Below the pieces are notes generated by a model. The model was not told where the DNA came from and ran no database searches. It worked only from the letters and a program-made list of their open reading frames with translations. Made by a program: the position numbers and the translations under genes. 64,000 bases of DNA from JAFGGT01 sp036733165 (GTDB taxonomy: Archaea > Methanobacteriota_B > Thermococci > Methanofastidiosales > NM3), in the NCBI GenBank assembly GCA_036733165.1, contig DAINBB010000005.1, positions 1 through 64,000 on the forward strand. Reading direction: 5' to 3'. Below, piece after piece: positions 44,244-53,013 of the stretch. Numbering within the stretch: the stretch's first letter is position 1; the number at the start of each line of letters is the position of its first letter.

Positions 44244-44341
44244 CTCAAGATGCTTTCTTCTTATATTTTTTTCTATGGGTGCCGATTCAACGGCCCGGAT
44301 TCATTGCATCAAAACAGAAAAATATATAAGTGTCTTAATTT

Positions 44342-44357
44342 ATTCGGAATACCGAAT
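44342..44357. promoter_or_regulatory. Iron-box palindrome before the first feoA
   Basis: ATTCGGAATACCGAAT matches the perfect palindrome before the second feoA at 15 of 16 positions. It lies just after a TATA box (44322-44329) and before a second one (44364-44376) that would give a leaderless start at 44398. It is the likely binding site of the DtxR-type regulator encoded at 47503-47964. Confidence 0.7.
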
Positions 44358-44397
44358 ACGCCTTTTATTTATAAAGACCTAATCTCAGGGACCATAC

Positions 44398-44628
44398 ATG
44401 AACGAATCAATGCCGCTTAGCATGACCAAAGAGGGAAAAAAGTGCGAGATCCTAGAGGTCAACGCCGGCAGGGGCCTTTCCAGGAGGCTGGCAGAGCTCG
44501 GATTCGTCAAAGGATCAACGGTCACGGTCACACGCTCTGAAGCAGGGGCCATGATCGTGTTCATCAACGGGCAGAGATTCGCGCTGAGCCGTGGCATAGC
44601 AATGAAGATATCTGTGAGATGTCAGTAG
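44398..44628 (+). CDS. feoA: FeoA, ferrous iron transport SH3-like protein (first copy)
   Basis: 76 residues, the FeoA SH3-like barrel: GRGLSRRLAELGFVKGSTVTV, SEAGAMIVFINGQRFALSRGIAMKI. It assists FeoB in Fe2+ uptake, probably at the cytosolic face. It lies 97 bp before a second feoA with its own promoter and operator, so it forms a separate transcript. It ends in TAG. Confidence 0.92.
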   Translation: MNESMPLSMTKEGKKCEILEVNAGRGLSRRLAELGFVKGSTVTVTRSEAGAMIVFINGQRFALSRGIAMKISVRCQ

Positions 44629-44675
44629 TTTTGGTATTCTGGAATTATTTCGTCCGACCGAAAACTATATATATC

Positions 44676-44691
44676 ATTCGGTATACCGAAT
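44676..44691. promoter_or_regulatory. Iron-box palindrome before the second feoA
   Basis: ATTCGGTATACCGAAT is a perfect 16-bp palindrome. It sits right after the TATA box CTATATATAT (44665-44674) and covers the predicted start of transcription, so repressor binding would block RNA polymerase. It is the best copy of three sites in this locus. Confidence 0.75.
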
Positions 44692-44725
44692 ATAATAAGG
44701 TAAACAGAACAAGGAGCTAGGCAAG

Positions 44726-44965
44726 ATGCGTTGCACCAAGATGATTCACGATATCCCATTGAGCAATATTCCAGAAGGCGAGATATGTGAGGTGGACCAT
44801 ATATCTGCCGGCAGGGGATTGGCCAGGAGACTGGCGGAGCTCGGATTCCTGGCGGGGACAAGACTTACCGTCAACAGGTCTGAGGGCGGCAGCATGATAG
44901 TATGCGTCAACGGACAGAGATTCGCGCTGAGCCGTGGCATAGCGAGCAAGATAAGCATCAAATGA
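44726..44965 (+). CDS. feoA: FeoA, ferrous iron transport SH3-like protein (second copy)
   Basis: 79 residues, about 60 percent alike to the first copy: GRGLARRLAELGFLAGTRLTV and GQRFALSRGIASKISIK. It stands 16 bases before feoB and is clearly part of the feoA-feoB-membrane protein operon. GGAG about 12 bases upstream may be its ribosome site. The two FeoA proteins may serve FeoB under different conditions. Confidence 0.93.
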   Translation: MRCTKMIHDIPLSNIPEGEICEVDHISAGRGLARRLAELGFLAGTRLTVNRSEGGSMIVCVNGQRFALSRGIASKISIK

Positions 44966-44981
44966 TTCTAGGTTGGAACTT

Positions 44982-46973
44982 ATGGAGAATGACAACATCA
45001 CGATAGCCTTGGCTGGTAATCCGAACGTTGGCAAGACCACGCTTTTCAACTCCCTCACGGGGACCAGGCAGCATGTTGGTAACTGGCCTGGTGTGACCGT
45101 GGAGAAGAAGGTCGGCACTGCGAGACACAAGGGCAGGGACATCACGATAGTGGACCTTCCGGGGACATACAGCCTCAGTGCTTACTCGCTGGACGAGCTT
45201 GTCACGCGAGACTATATAATCAAGGGCCGTCCTGACGCCGTGATACACATCCTGGATGCATCCAATCTGGAAAGGAATCTTTATCTCACCATACAGTTGC
45301 TTGAACTGGACGTCAACGTCGTTCTTGCCCTCAACATGTACGACATCGTCAAGAACAGGGGCGACACCATCGATGTGGAAATGCTTTCGAAGAATCTTGG
45401 CGTTCCCGTTGTCGAAACGGTCGCAAGCACCGGCGAGGGCATCGAGGAACTGATAGACGCGGCATTGCGCCTTCCCAAGGAAGGCATCGAGAGGTACAGG
45501 CCGTTCTACGGGGAAGACCTTGAGGAAAGGATATCGAAGGTCATGGACGTGCTTGGTGGGGACGACAAGGTAACGCCCCGCTTCCCTAGGCGCTGGCTTG
45601 CCATAAAGGTGCTCGAGGAGGACAAGGAGGTCCTCAAGCTTCTGGAGGGAAGCGAGGTCGAACCGAAGCTGAAGCGTTACATGGACGGCGTTGGACAGAA
45701 CACGGAACTGGAGCTTGTGAACAGGAGGTACGAGAACGTCCGATGCGTCATGTCTGGATCATGCAAGCTTTCCGACGGGGGCATGGACCCCTCAGACATG
45801 CTTGACAAGGTGGTCACCAACAAGTACCTTGGAATACCCATATTCCTCGCCATGATGTGGGCCGCCTTCGAGATGACGTTCAAGGTGGCCGAACCCTTCA
45901 CGATAATGATAGACAAATTCTTCAGCTGGCTCATGGTGCTGATAACGGAGAACGTGGGCAATGGGACGATAGCGTCGCTTCTTGGGGACGGCATCATAGG
46001 CGGCGTAGGTTCCGTGCTCGTGTTCGTGCCAAACATATTCCTCCTTTTCCTGATAATATCGCTGCTCGAGGACAGCGGTTACCTCGCCAGGGCCGCCTTT
46101 GTCATGGACAAGGTCATGTCCAGGATAGGTCTTCACGGCAAGTCCTTCATACCGCTACTCATCGGCTTCGGTTGCAGTGTGCCGGCCATCATGGCATGCC
46201 GCTCCATCGAGGACAACAAGGACCGCATAATAACGATCCTCTCAACGCCTTTCATCACGTGTGGCGCACGCTTCCCGGTATATGTGCTGTTCGCCGGTGC
46301 CTTCTTTGCCGATTCGGAGGGCACTGTGGTCTTCTCCATGTACCTCTTGAGCATATTGATGGCCATAGTCTCCGTGATACTCCTGAGGAGGTTCATATTC
46401 AAGGGCGAGAAATCGCCTTTCATACTGGAGATCCCGCCATACAGGATGCCGACCATGAGGTCGGCATTGCTCCACATGTGGGACAGGGGCAAGATGTACC
46501 TCAAGAAGGCGGGGACGATAATATTCCTTGGCGCCATAATAATATGGGTCCTGGCGTCATTCCCGCCAGGTGTGGAATACGGCAGCGGCGACAGCTTTGT
46601 GGGGATGATAGGCAAGGTACTCGAACCCCTCATAAGTCCGTTGGGCTTTGACTGGAAGATAGCCGTGGCCCTGACACTGGGTTTCGTCGCAAAGGAGATA
46701 GTGGTTGGCTCCCTTGGAACGTTATATGGCACGGGCGAGAACGACGACCTGCTCAGGGACCAGTTGAGGAACGACCCCAGCATGACACCCCTGACCTCGT
46801 TGGGCGTCATGATATTCACGCTCATATACGTACCGTGCCTGGCCACGGTGGCGATAATCAGGAAGGAGACGAATTCCTGGAAGTGGACATTGTTCTCCAT
46901 CCTTTACAGCATGTCTTTGGCATGGGTCATAACGTTTGTAGTATATCGCGTAGGTCTGCTTTTGGGTTATTAG
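44982..46973 (+). CDS. feoB: Ferrous iron transporter FeoB
   Basis: 663 residues. The N-terminal GTPase has ALAGNPNVGKTTLFN (G1), DLPGTYSLS (G3) and LALNMYD (G4), followed by a helical spacer (about 165-270). The membrane part (about 280-660) has Gate-like repeats with LLIGFGCSVPAIMACR and FITCGARFPVY, whose cysteines help pass Fe2+. ATG 44982 is preferred to TTG 44973 because GGTTG precedes it. It is regulated by the iron-box at 44676. Confidence 0.96.
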   Translation: MENDNITIALAGNPNVGKTTLFNSLTGTRQHVGNWPGVTVEKKVGTARHKGRDITIVDLPGTYSLSAYSLDELVTRDYIIKGRPDAVIHILDASNLERNLYLTIQLLELDVNVVLALNMYDIVKNRGDTIDVEMLSKNLGVPVVETVASTGEGIEELIDAALRLPKEGIERYRPFYGEDLEERISKVMDVLGGDDKVTPRFPRRWLAIKVLEEDKEVLKLLEGSEVEPKLKRYMDGVGQNTELELVNRRYENVRCVMSGSCKLSDGGMDPSDMLDKVVTNKYLGIPIFLAMMWAAFEMTFKVAEPFTIMIDKFFSWLMVLITENVGNGTIASLLGDGIIGGVGSVLVFVPNIFLLFLIISLLEDSGYLARAAFVMDKVMSRIGLHGKSFIPLLIGFGCSVPAIMACRSIEDNKDRIITILSTPFITCGARFPVYVLFAGAFFADSEGTVVFSMYLLSILMAIVSVILLRRFIFKGEKSPFILEIPPYRMPTMRSALLHMWDRGKMYLKKAGTIIFLGAIIIWVLASFPPGVEYGSGDSFVGMIGKVLEPLISPLGFDWKIAVALTLGFVAKEIVVGSLGTLYGTGENDDLLRDQLRNDPSMTPLTSLGVMIFTLIYVPCLATVAIIRKETNSWKWTLFSILYSMSLAWVITFVVYRVGLLLGY

Positions 46974-46981
46974 GTGATGTC

Positions 46982-47425
46982 ATGAATACTGAAATAAGGA
47001 GAAAGTCAATATACTCTGCCGGCGTTGGCGGCGTGTACCTATCATTCGGTCTTGTCCAGTTCGTCTTCTCACTGGGGGTCGGGACATCTTCACTGCGATA
47101 CCTCAACATCGATGACAACATCTTCGGAGGATTCATAATGGCGCTCATAGGGGTGGTATTCATCTTCGCCCTTGAGAGGATGAGGAGGGACGATGTTGAG
47201 GGCACCGCGTTCCAGTTCTCGGGCATATTCCTGTCGTTGCTCTTTGCCGGGATCAATCTGTTGATACTTGGCGCCGATCTTTTAAGCGCGGCCCTTGAGG
47301 GCGGATCTTTGGAACTGCTCGGGAGCATCACCCCGATAATATACCTCGGCGTGCTCTCACTTGCCGGGCTGATGCTGTGGAAGGATGAGTTCTCGTTAAA
47401 CAGGCTGAGCAGAGCGGGGGCATGA
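46982..47425 (+). CDS. Feo-operon membrane protein of unknown function
   Basis: 147 residues with four hydrophobic segments (about 12-35, 44-62, 78-108 and 117-134) and short charged loops. No Cys or His cluster is seen, so direct metal transport by the usual ligands is not evident. It starts eight bases after the feoB stop, with AGGTGATG as ribosome site, so it is co-translated with feoB. I do not recognise the family. It might be an FeoB stabiliser analogous to bacterial FeoC, although FeoC is soluble. Confidence 0.72.
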   Translation: MNTEIRRKSIYSAGVGGVYLSFGLVQFVFSLGVGTSSLRYLNIDDNIFGGFIMALIGVVFIFALERMRRDDVEGTAFQFSGIFLSLLFAGINLLILGADLLSAALEGGSLELLGSITPIIYLGVLSLAGLMLWKDEFSLNRLSRAGA

Positions 47426-47469
47426 TGAAATATTGAGAAAACTATAATAATAGAAGGTATAATAAAATA

Positions 47470-47485
47470 ATTCGTTCATGCGAAT
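47470..47485. promoter_or_regulatory. Degenerate iron-box before the DtxR-type regulator gene
   Basis: ATTCGTTCATGCGAAT keeps the ATTCG and CGAAT arms of the feo palindrome with a 6-bp centre. It lies between the TATA box GGTATAATAAAAT (47456-47468) and the predicted start at about 47488, suggesting weaker autoregulation. Confidence 0.55.
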
Positions 47486-47502
47486 AGTGTTTGGTGTTGC
47501 GA

Positions 47503-47964
47503 ATGCCTACCATAAAAACAGAGGAGTATATAGAGGTCATATACGAAATTGTGGAAAAGAAGGGTTATGCTAGGGTGAAGGATGTCGCCCTGATGCTTGA
47601 TGTCGGCCTTTCAACAGTCTCTGAAATGTTCCAGAAGCTCAGTAATGAGGACTATATCAATTATGAGAAGTACAGCGGCGTCACCCTCACCGAAAAAGGC
47701 GAGAAGCTGGCAAAGCTTCTGGAGAGGAGGCATGGCACCATAAAGAGCTTCCTTAAGCTGTTGGGCCTTCCCGAGGACCTTGCGGACAAGGAGGCGTGCA
47801 CACTGGAACACGTCATGGAGAAAGAGACCATAGAACGCCTCACATGTTTTGTGGATTTCATCGATTCCATCGAGAATCCCCCCTGGCTGGAGAGATTCAA
47901 GGTATACTGCGCCACAGGCGAACTGATAGAATGCCCAAACAAGGACTGTTCAAGGTGTGATTGA
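47503..47964 (+). CDS. DtxR-family iron-dependent transcription regulator
   Basis: 153 residues. The N-terminal winged helix (about 1-65, VKDVALMLDVGLSTVSEMFQK) binds DNA. The metal-sensing dimerisation domain has EACTLEHVMEKE, equivalent to the EACxxEH of iron-type DtxR/IdeR rather than the Mn type. The tail carries IECPNKDCSRCD with three Cys, an extra possible metal site. There is no C-terminal SH3 domain, but two FeoA SH3 proteins are encoded nearby. ATG 47503 is used because GGTG lies six bases upstream. Confidence 0.9.
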   Translation: MPTIKTEEYIEVIYEIVEKKGYARVKDVALMLDVGLSTVSEMFQKLSNEDYINYEKYSGVTLTEKGEKLAKLLERRHGTIKSFLKLLGLPEDLADKEACTLEHVMEKETIERLTCFVDFIDSIENPPWLERFKVYCATGELIECPNKDCSRCD

Positions 47965-47975
47965 TCCTTTTTATA

Positions 47976-48356
47976 TCAGTCCTTGGCCCTGATGATTATC
48001 TTCTTTGGATTGGTGATCCCGAGCAGGGGTGTGTGGTCGACCATCTTCCCGATCACATTGACCGCCGATGCGGGCCTGGGCCTCTCGTCGACAGATATCG
48101 GGGTGCGCCCGAAGAAGATGCACAGCACATCGCCCGGCGGCCAGAAACCGATGTCGCCGGCCTCGAGATCCTCTGTCGGATTCTCGTCCCCTATGTGGAA
48201 GGGGACCTTGAAGTAGAACTCCCCTCCCCAGCTCACAGGACTCCCTTTTATTGGAAGGGATTCAAGTAGCATCTTGGCAGTATCCGGGCTCTTGTCGTCA
48301 TAGATGTACCCCTCGAATGTCTGACCGTCTATCTCTATCTCTATATCGTTTCTCAT
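47976..48356 (-). CDS. Cyclophilin-like fold protein (TM1367/DUF369 type)
   Basis: 126 residues. A compact beta protein of the archaeal/thermophile cyclophilin-like group: AKMLLESLPIKGSPVSWGGE, GDIGFWPPGDVLCIFFGRTP, and VIGKMVDHTPLLG. Members have the cyclophilin barrel but usually lack the isomerase residues, and function is unknown. The start at 48356 overlaps the stop of the lipoprotein hydrolase upstream by four bases, so the two genes are coupled. Confidence 0.78.
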   Translation of the reverse strand: MRNDIEIEIDGQTFEGYIYDDKSPDTAKMLLESLPIKGSPVSWGGEFYFKVPFHIGDENPTEDLEAGDIGFWPPGDVLCIFFGRTPISVDERPRPASAVNVIGKMVDHTPLLGITNPKKIIIRAKD

Positions 48357-49678
48357 GCAATACCGCCTATCCACTCGTGTATGTCGTTTATCAATCCCTC
48401 ATCAACATGCCCTTCGATGTAATATTCCGTCCCGATAGACCTATCCTCCCCGTACATCATAAGATGGTTTAGGCCGGGATATGAGATGAACGTGGCGTTC
48501 TCCTTGCCACTGAGGCCATACTCCCACAGTTGGAAGTCCTCCATCGTCACCTGATAGTCCCTCTCTCCCTGAACCACCAATATGGGTGTATCAAGCCCCC
48601 TTGCGACTTCCACCTGATCATAGGTCGAGAGGTCCTCCCAATAGGCCCTCGCGGCGCCCAGCACTATCTCTCCTTCGCCGATGTCAAGCTCAGATATCCT
48701 CAATGCCATCTCCGTCACTTGTTCTATGGTCGCCATCTCCCCATCATCTATCACGCCATCGTAGTTGCTGATATACCATATCTGCTCGACAATTAGCTCC
48801 TCAAGCGCCCTGGCATTTCCGGACATGACCACTATGCCCGCCAACTCGTCGGTCATGGAGGCTATCCGCGGTGCCATCATGCCCCCAAGACTGTGCCCTA
48901 TGACGTATATGCTCTCCGGATCAACACCTTCCACTGCCTTGAGGGTCTCTATTGCGGCAAGGGCGTCGTATACCGTCTCCTCCATGACAGTGAATCCCAA
49001 TATCTCGTTGATCCCTATGGAGTAAGCATACGTCCTCTTGTCATACCTCAACACTGCAACGCCCTGGCTTGCGAGGCCGGTCGCGATGTCCTTGAACGGC
49101 TTGTTGGGCCCAATGGTCTCGTCCATGTCATTTGCCCCAGACCCATGCACAAGGACGACCCCCGGGAACGGACCGTCCCCCAAAGGCATGGTTAATATGC
49201 CCGACAGCACGTAATCTCCGGATACCACCTCCACCTCCACTTCCGTGTAGGCGCTTTGATCTGCATATGGCGGAAGCTCGTAACCTGAGGCTTCTGAGAT
49301 CCAGAATCCGGATATCATGCAATCGCTGTCGTACACTATCCTCAGGACCCCGCTCTCGCCCTTTGAAAAGGCATAGGTCATGTCCACGATGGTGTATTCG
49401 CCGTCATTCTCTATGGAGATGTCTTCAATATCCCCTGGCTCTCCGTAGGTCTCAACGACCTCTGACCACAATGACTCTAGCTCCTCCAGTGATATCTCCC
49501 CCTTCATGTCCTCATCGAACGAATTGAAGAACTTCTCGTATTGTCCGGATGAGAGATATCCGGCATGTTCCTTTGCCATATCCTCAAGGTCAACTTGTCT
49601 CTCGCCACCTATGCAGCCCGATATCAGCGAGAGCAATACTATCAGGAATACCATCGGTCTTGAAAACTTCTGTTCCAT
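48353..49678 (-). CDS. Lipoprotein alpha/beta hydrolase with DUF3887-like domain
   Basis: 441 residues. A signal peptide with lipobox LISGC (Cys about 22) anchors it outside the cell. Residues about 30-135 look like a DUF3887-type domain. The hydrolase (about 150-440) has VLVHGSGANDMDE (oxyanion loop), IGHSLGGMMAP (nucleophile Ser), VVQGERDYQV (acid) and YPGLNHLMM (His). It probably hydrolyses an external ester or peptide substrate. Confidence 0.85.
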   Translation of the reverse strand: MEQKFSRPMVFLIVLLSLISGCIGGERQVDLEDMAKEHAGYLSSGQYEKFFNSFDEDMKGEISLEELESLWSEVVETYGEPGDIEDISIENDGEYTIVDMTYAFSKGESGVLRIVYDSDCMISGFWISEASGYELPPYADQSAYTEVEVEVVSGDYVLSGILTMPLGDGPFPGVVLVHGSGANDMDETIGPNKPFKDIATGLASQGVAVLRYDKRTYAYSIGINEILGFTVMEETVYDALAAIETLKAVEGVDPESIYVIGHSLGGMMAPRIASMTDELAGIVVMSGNARALEELIVEQIWYISNYDGVIDDGEMATIEQVTEMALRISELDIGEGEIVLGAARAYWEDLSTYDQVEVARGLDTPILVVQGERDYQVTMEDFQLWEYGLSGKENATFISYPGLNHLMMYGEDRSIGTEYYIEGHVDEGLINDIHEWIGGIA

Positions 49679-49809
49679 GGTCTATTCTCCCTCATGATTC
49701 AACATCTTTTCATTATTCGTTATTTTATAAAATTAATAAGGAGTAACCTTTTTATATTTCTCCATGTTCGGAGTCTTAAGCAACATCTTGATTATTTTCT
49801 GTGATAGGT

Positions 49810-51015
49810 ATGGCATATTTGAAGCTAATATCCTATGAGGATGCACTGAAGACCCTTCTTGAAGAAACTGAAACCGTCGAAGGGAGCGAAGGGGCAATGT
49901 TGGACAATGCCCTGGGTAGGGTGGCCATTGCTGACATCGCATCGCCCATCGATGTCCCCTCTTACCGAAAGTCTCAGATGGACGGATACGCGATCGTCTC
50001 CTCCGATTCATTCAAGGCAAGTGAGGACTCTCCTGTTCAGTTGGAGGTCATCGAGGAGATCGATGCGGGCGACATACCTTCCAAGATTGTCAGTTCGGGA
50101 ATGTGCTCTTATGTTGCCACCGGCGCGGCGGTTCCAGAGGGTGCGGATTCTGTGGTGATGATAGAGGACGTGATCCGTGATGGCGAGAAGATACTGTTTT
50201 CAAGGTCCACGGCCCCCGGCGAGAACGTGATGCAAACGGGATTCGATGTCCAGAGGGGGGCCATGATAATGAGGAAGGGGGAGCGGGTAACATCGAGAAA
50301 GGCCGCTGCGCTCTCTGGCATGGGCATCACAGAGCTGGAGGTACGTAGGATGCCACGGATAGCAGTGATATCGACAGGCAGCGAGATAGTGCTTCCTGGA
50401 GAGCGCTACGGGCCTGTGAACACATACGATGTGAACGGCCGATATCTTACGAGCGAATGCAGAAGGCTCGGGTGCGATGTGGACTTTCTGGGCATAGCTG
50501 CGGATAACAGGAAGGCCCTCATTGAGAAGCTGGACCTGGCCAAGCTATACGATCTGGTTCTCGTTTCCGCTGGCGTCTCCAAGGGCGTGAAGGACCTTAT
50601 GGAGAAGACGGTCTCGGAGTTTGGTGAAATAATCCTCCATGGCATAAACATCAAACCTGGAAAACCGACCCTTGCATCAAGATGCGGCGGGACGCTCATG
50701 ATAGGCCTTCCGGGACATCCAACCTCATGTGTCATGATATTCAAGATGTTGGTGGAACCCTTGGTCCACAAGATGTGCGGCTCTGAACACCATTTTAAGA
50801 AAAGAAAGATGAAGTTGTTGAAGCGCGTGGTCGCCACGAAGGGCAGAATGCAATTTCTTCCCATCAGGGTCAGCGATGATGGCGTTGTCCCCGTTTTCAG
50901 GGGCAGTGGGGCCATAACGAGCTTTCTCAACGCCGACGGCATAGCGATAATAGATGAGAACACGGAGTATCTAGACCCTGGAGAACTGTTGGAAGTTGTC
51001 TTGCTGGATGATTGA
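49810..51015 (+). CDS. moeA: Molybdopterin molybdenumtransferase MoeA (first copy)
   Basis: 401 residues. Inserts molybdate or tungstate into adenylated molybdopterin. SYRKSQMDGYAIVSSD, ATGAAVPEGADSVVMIED and AVISTGSEIVLPGE are typical MoeA blocks, VSAGVSKGVKDLM stands where the GGxSxG motif usually is, and GLPGHPTSCVMIF is in the C-terminal part. The ATG at 49810 follows GTGAT. It is the first of nine same-strand genes with little or no spacing; archaea with two MoeA copies may use one each for Mo and W. Confidence 0.92.
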   Translation: MAYLKLISYEDALKTLLEETETVEGSEGAMLDNALGRVAIADIASPIDVPSYRKSQMDGYAIVSSDSFKASEDSPVQLEVIEEIDAGDIPSKIVSSGMCSYVATGAAVPEGADSVVMIEDVIRDGEKILFSRSTAPGENVMQTGFDVQRGAMIMRKGERVTSRKAAALSGMGITELEVRRMPRIAVISTGSEIVLPGERYGPVNTYDVNGRYLTSECRRLGCDVDFLGIAADNRKALIEKLDLAKLYDLVLVSAGVSKGVKDLMEKTVSEFGEIILHGINIKPGKPTLASRCGGTLMIGLPGHPTSCVMIFKMLVEPLVHKMCGSEHHFKKRKMKLLKRVVATKGRMQFLPIRVSDDGVVPVFRGSGAITSFLNADGIAIIDENTEYLDPGELLEVVLLDD

Positions 51016-51016
51016 C

Positions 51017-51907
51017 ATGAACGCCCCTAACGGAATCCCCATAAGGAACATAAGAATATCGTTGACGAAGAGGTGCAATCTAAAGTGCTTCTATTGCCAC
51101 AGGGAAGGGGAGCTCATCCCGAAGGGCGTGCCCAGGGAGATCACAGTTGAAGAGATAGAGAACCTTTTGGAGGTGTCAAGGGAACTTGGGATCGACAAGG
51201 TGAGGTTCACCGGGGGAGAACCCTTGGTCAGGAAGGACATAATTGAGGTGGTGGAAGCCGCCTCAAGGCACATGGATGACGTCTCCCTCTCGACCAACGG
51301 CACGCTACTGGCACCCATAGCCAAGGACCTCAAGGATGCGGGCCTTGACAGGATAAACGTTACCCTAAATTCACTAAAACCTGATATATTCAGTTCGATG
51401 GTGGGGGCAGACGCCCTCTCCGATGCCGTTGACGGGGTGGAGAAGGCGTATGAGGCAGGCATAAATCCTATCAAAATAAACATGGTCGTGGTAAAGAGGA
51501 ACTGCGGCGAGATACCGGACATGATATCCTATCTGAGGCCAGGGATGATACTCCAGCTCATCGAACTGATAGCTTCAAAGGACGGGGAGGCCGATTCGTT
51601 CTATCTGGAGAATCATGTTGATTTTGGCCCGATCGAAAAATACTTGGAAGAACATGCCGAAAGGATCGAGGTCAGACAGAAGCACAAGAGGAAGAGATAC
51701 TGCCTCCCACAGGTCGTCGAGATCGTCAGGTCCATGCACAACTCAACGTTCTGCCAGCATTGCAACAGCATAAGGGTCACGAGCGAAGGAAAGGTCAAGA
51801 AATGCCTGTTTAACAATGATCTTAAGATAATAGACGATTTCAGTGACAAGGATTCGATAAGGCGCGTGATGGAGTCAACCATAATGGAAAAGAGGCCGTA
51901 TTGGTGA
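51017..51907 (+). CDS. moaA: GTP 3',8-cyclase MoaA (radical SAM)
   Basis: 296 residues. First step of molybdopterin synthesis. The radical-SAM cluster is TKRCNLKCFYCHREGE (about 17-32). FTGGEPLVRKD and STNGTLL follow. The C-terminal second cluster has CLPQVVEIVRS and FCQHCNSIRVTSEGKVKKC, binding GTP. It starts just after the moeA stop; an in-frame ATG at 51008 is an alternative. Confidence 0.94.
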   Translation: MNAPNGIPIRNIRISLTKRCNLKCFYCHREGELIPKGVPREITVEEIENLLEVSRELGIDKVRFTGGEPLVRKDIIEVVEAASRHMDDVSLSTNGTLLAPIAKDLKDAGLDRINVTLNSLKPDIFSSMVGADALSDAVDGVEKAYEAGINPIKINMVVVKRNCGEIPDMISYLRPGMILQLIELIASKDGEADSFYLENHVDFGPIEKYLEEHAERIEVRQKHKRKRYCLPQVVEIVRSMHNSTFCQHCNSIRVTSEGKVKKCLFNNDLKIIDDFSDKDSIRRVMESTIMEKRPYW

Positions 51908-51911
51908 TCTC

Positions 51912-52154
51912 ATGAAGGTCTTAGTGCGATACTTTGCCAGGATGAAAGAACTTTTTTTGAACGATTCTGAGATATTCGCCATTCAGGAGGGTGCCGACCT
52001 ACGTTCACTTTTATTAATGATAGAACAGAAGTATTCATTGGCATTGGATGATTATCCACTATTCTTTTCAGTGAATCATGAGTATAGTGGATTGGACAGG
52101 CGATTGAAGGAGGGAGACGAGATAGCGATCCTCTATCCTCCCAGCGGTGGTTGA
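51912..52154 (+). CDS. moaD: MoaD, molybdopterin synthase sulphur carrier
   Basis: 80 residues with a ubiquitin-like fold and the C-terminal Gly-Gly (PPSGG) that is thiocarboxylated to carry sulphur. It is directly followed by moaE, with which it forms molybdopterin synthase. Confidence 0.92.
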   Translation: MKVLVRYFARMKELFLNDSEIFAIQEGADLRSLLLMIEQKYSLALDDYPLFFSVNHEYSGLDRRLKEGDEIAILYPPSGG

Positions 52155-52556
52155 ATGATCAAGGTCCAGAGGGAAGACTTCGATATCGAAGCGAACATCG
52201 ATTCGATCAGTGACAGTTCCTGCGGGGCAGTGGTGTCGTTCATCGGGACCGTAAAATCCCCCGTGAAGGGAGGGAACGTAACTGCGTTGGAACTTGAGGC
52301 CTATGGCGAGATGGCGGTCAGGGAACTGGAGAAGATAGAGGTTGAGGCGAGGCAGCGGTTCGCGATAAGGGACCTGTTGGTCATCCATAGGATAGGCAGG
52401 CTCGAGGTGGGGGACAGGATAGTCCACATATGCGTCTCCTCCGAGGGAAGGGACGCCGCCTTCGACGCATCGAGATTTGTATTGGAAAAAATAAAGGAAT
52501 GTGTTCCCCTGTTCAAAAAGGAACACACTGACAAGGGAGAATATTGGCATGGATAA
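52155..52556 (+). CDS. moaE: MoaE, molybdopterin synthase catalytic subunit
   Basis: 133 residues. AVVSFIGTVKSPVKGG, LELEAYGEMA, VIHRIGRLEVGD, and the C-terminal VPLFKKEHTDKGEYW, which holds the active-site Lys residues. It overlaps moaC by eight bases. Confidence 0.93.
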   Translation: MIKVQREDFDIEANIDSISDSSCGAVVSFIGTVKSPVKGGNVTALELEAYGEMAVRELEKIEVEARQRFAIRDLLVIHRIGRLEVGDRIVHICVSSEGRDAAFDASRFVLEKIKECVPLFKKEHTDKGEYWHG

Positions 52557-53013
52557 AATGTTCACACACGTGTCCGGCAAGGGGGTCGGGATGGTCGACA
52601 TATCAAACAAGGAAAGGACCAAGAGGGCGGCCGTGGCCGAAGGGTCCATACGCCTTGGTCCCAAGACCCTTTCGTTGATAGAGAGCGATGGTATCAGGAA
52701 GGGAAACGTATTAGCAACGGCACAGTTGGCAGGCATAATGTCCGCGAAGAGAACATCGGAGCTGATCCCCCTTTGCCACCAGATCCCTCTCGACAGCATA
52801 GACCTGGATCTCAAGATACAAAAAGATGGCATATTGGCGACCTGCAGGGTTGTTACCACATATGGCACGGGGGTGGAGATGGAGGCCCTGATGGGTGTGT
52901 CACAGGCACTTCTCACCATATGGGACATGGTAAAGGCCGTCGAAAAGGACGAGGACGGGCAGTACCCCTCAACGAGGATCGATGATATCCGCGTCATCAG
53001 TAAGGAGAAATGA
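52549..53013 (+). CDS. moaC: Cyclic pyranopterin monophosphate synthase MoaC
   Basis: 154 residues. FTHVSGKGVGMVDISNKER (about 5-23), LIPLCHQIPLDSIDLDL, and the active-site MEALMGVSQALLTIWDMVKAVEKD. It acts after MoaA to make cyclic pyranopterin. The start inside moaE is supported by the usual length and by coupling. Confidence 0.94.
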   Translation: MDKMFTHVSGKGVGMVDISNKERTKRAAVAEGSIRLGPKTLSLIESDGIRKGNVLATAQLAGIMSAKRTSELIPLCHQIPLDSIDLDLKIQKDGILATCRVVTTYGTGVEMEALMGVSQALLTIWDMVKAVEKDEDGQYPSTRIDDIRVISKEK

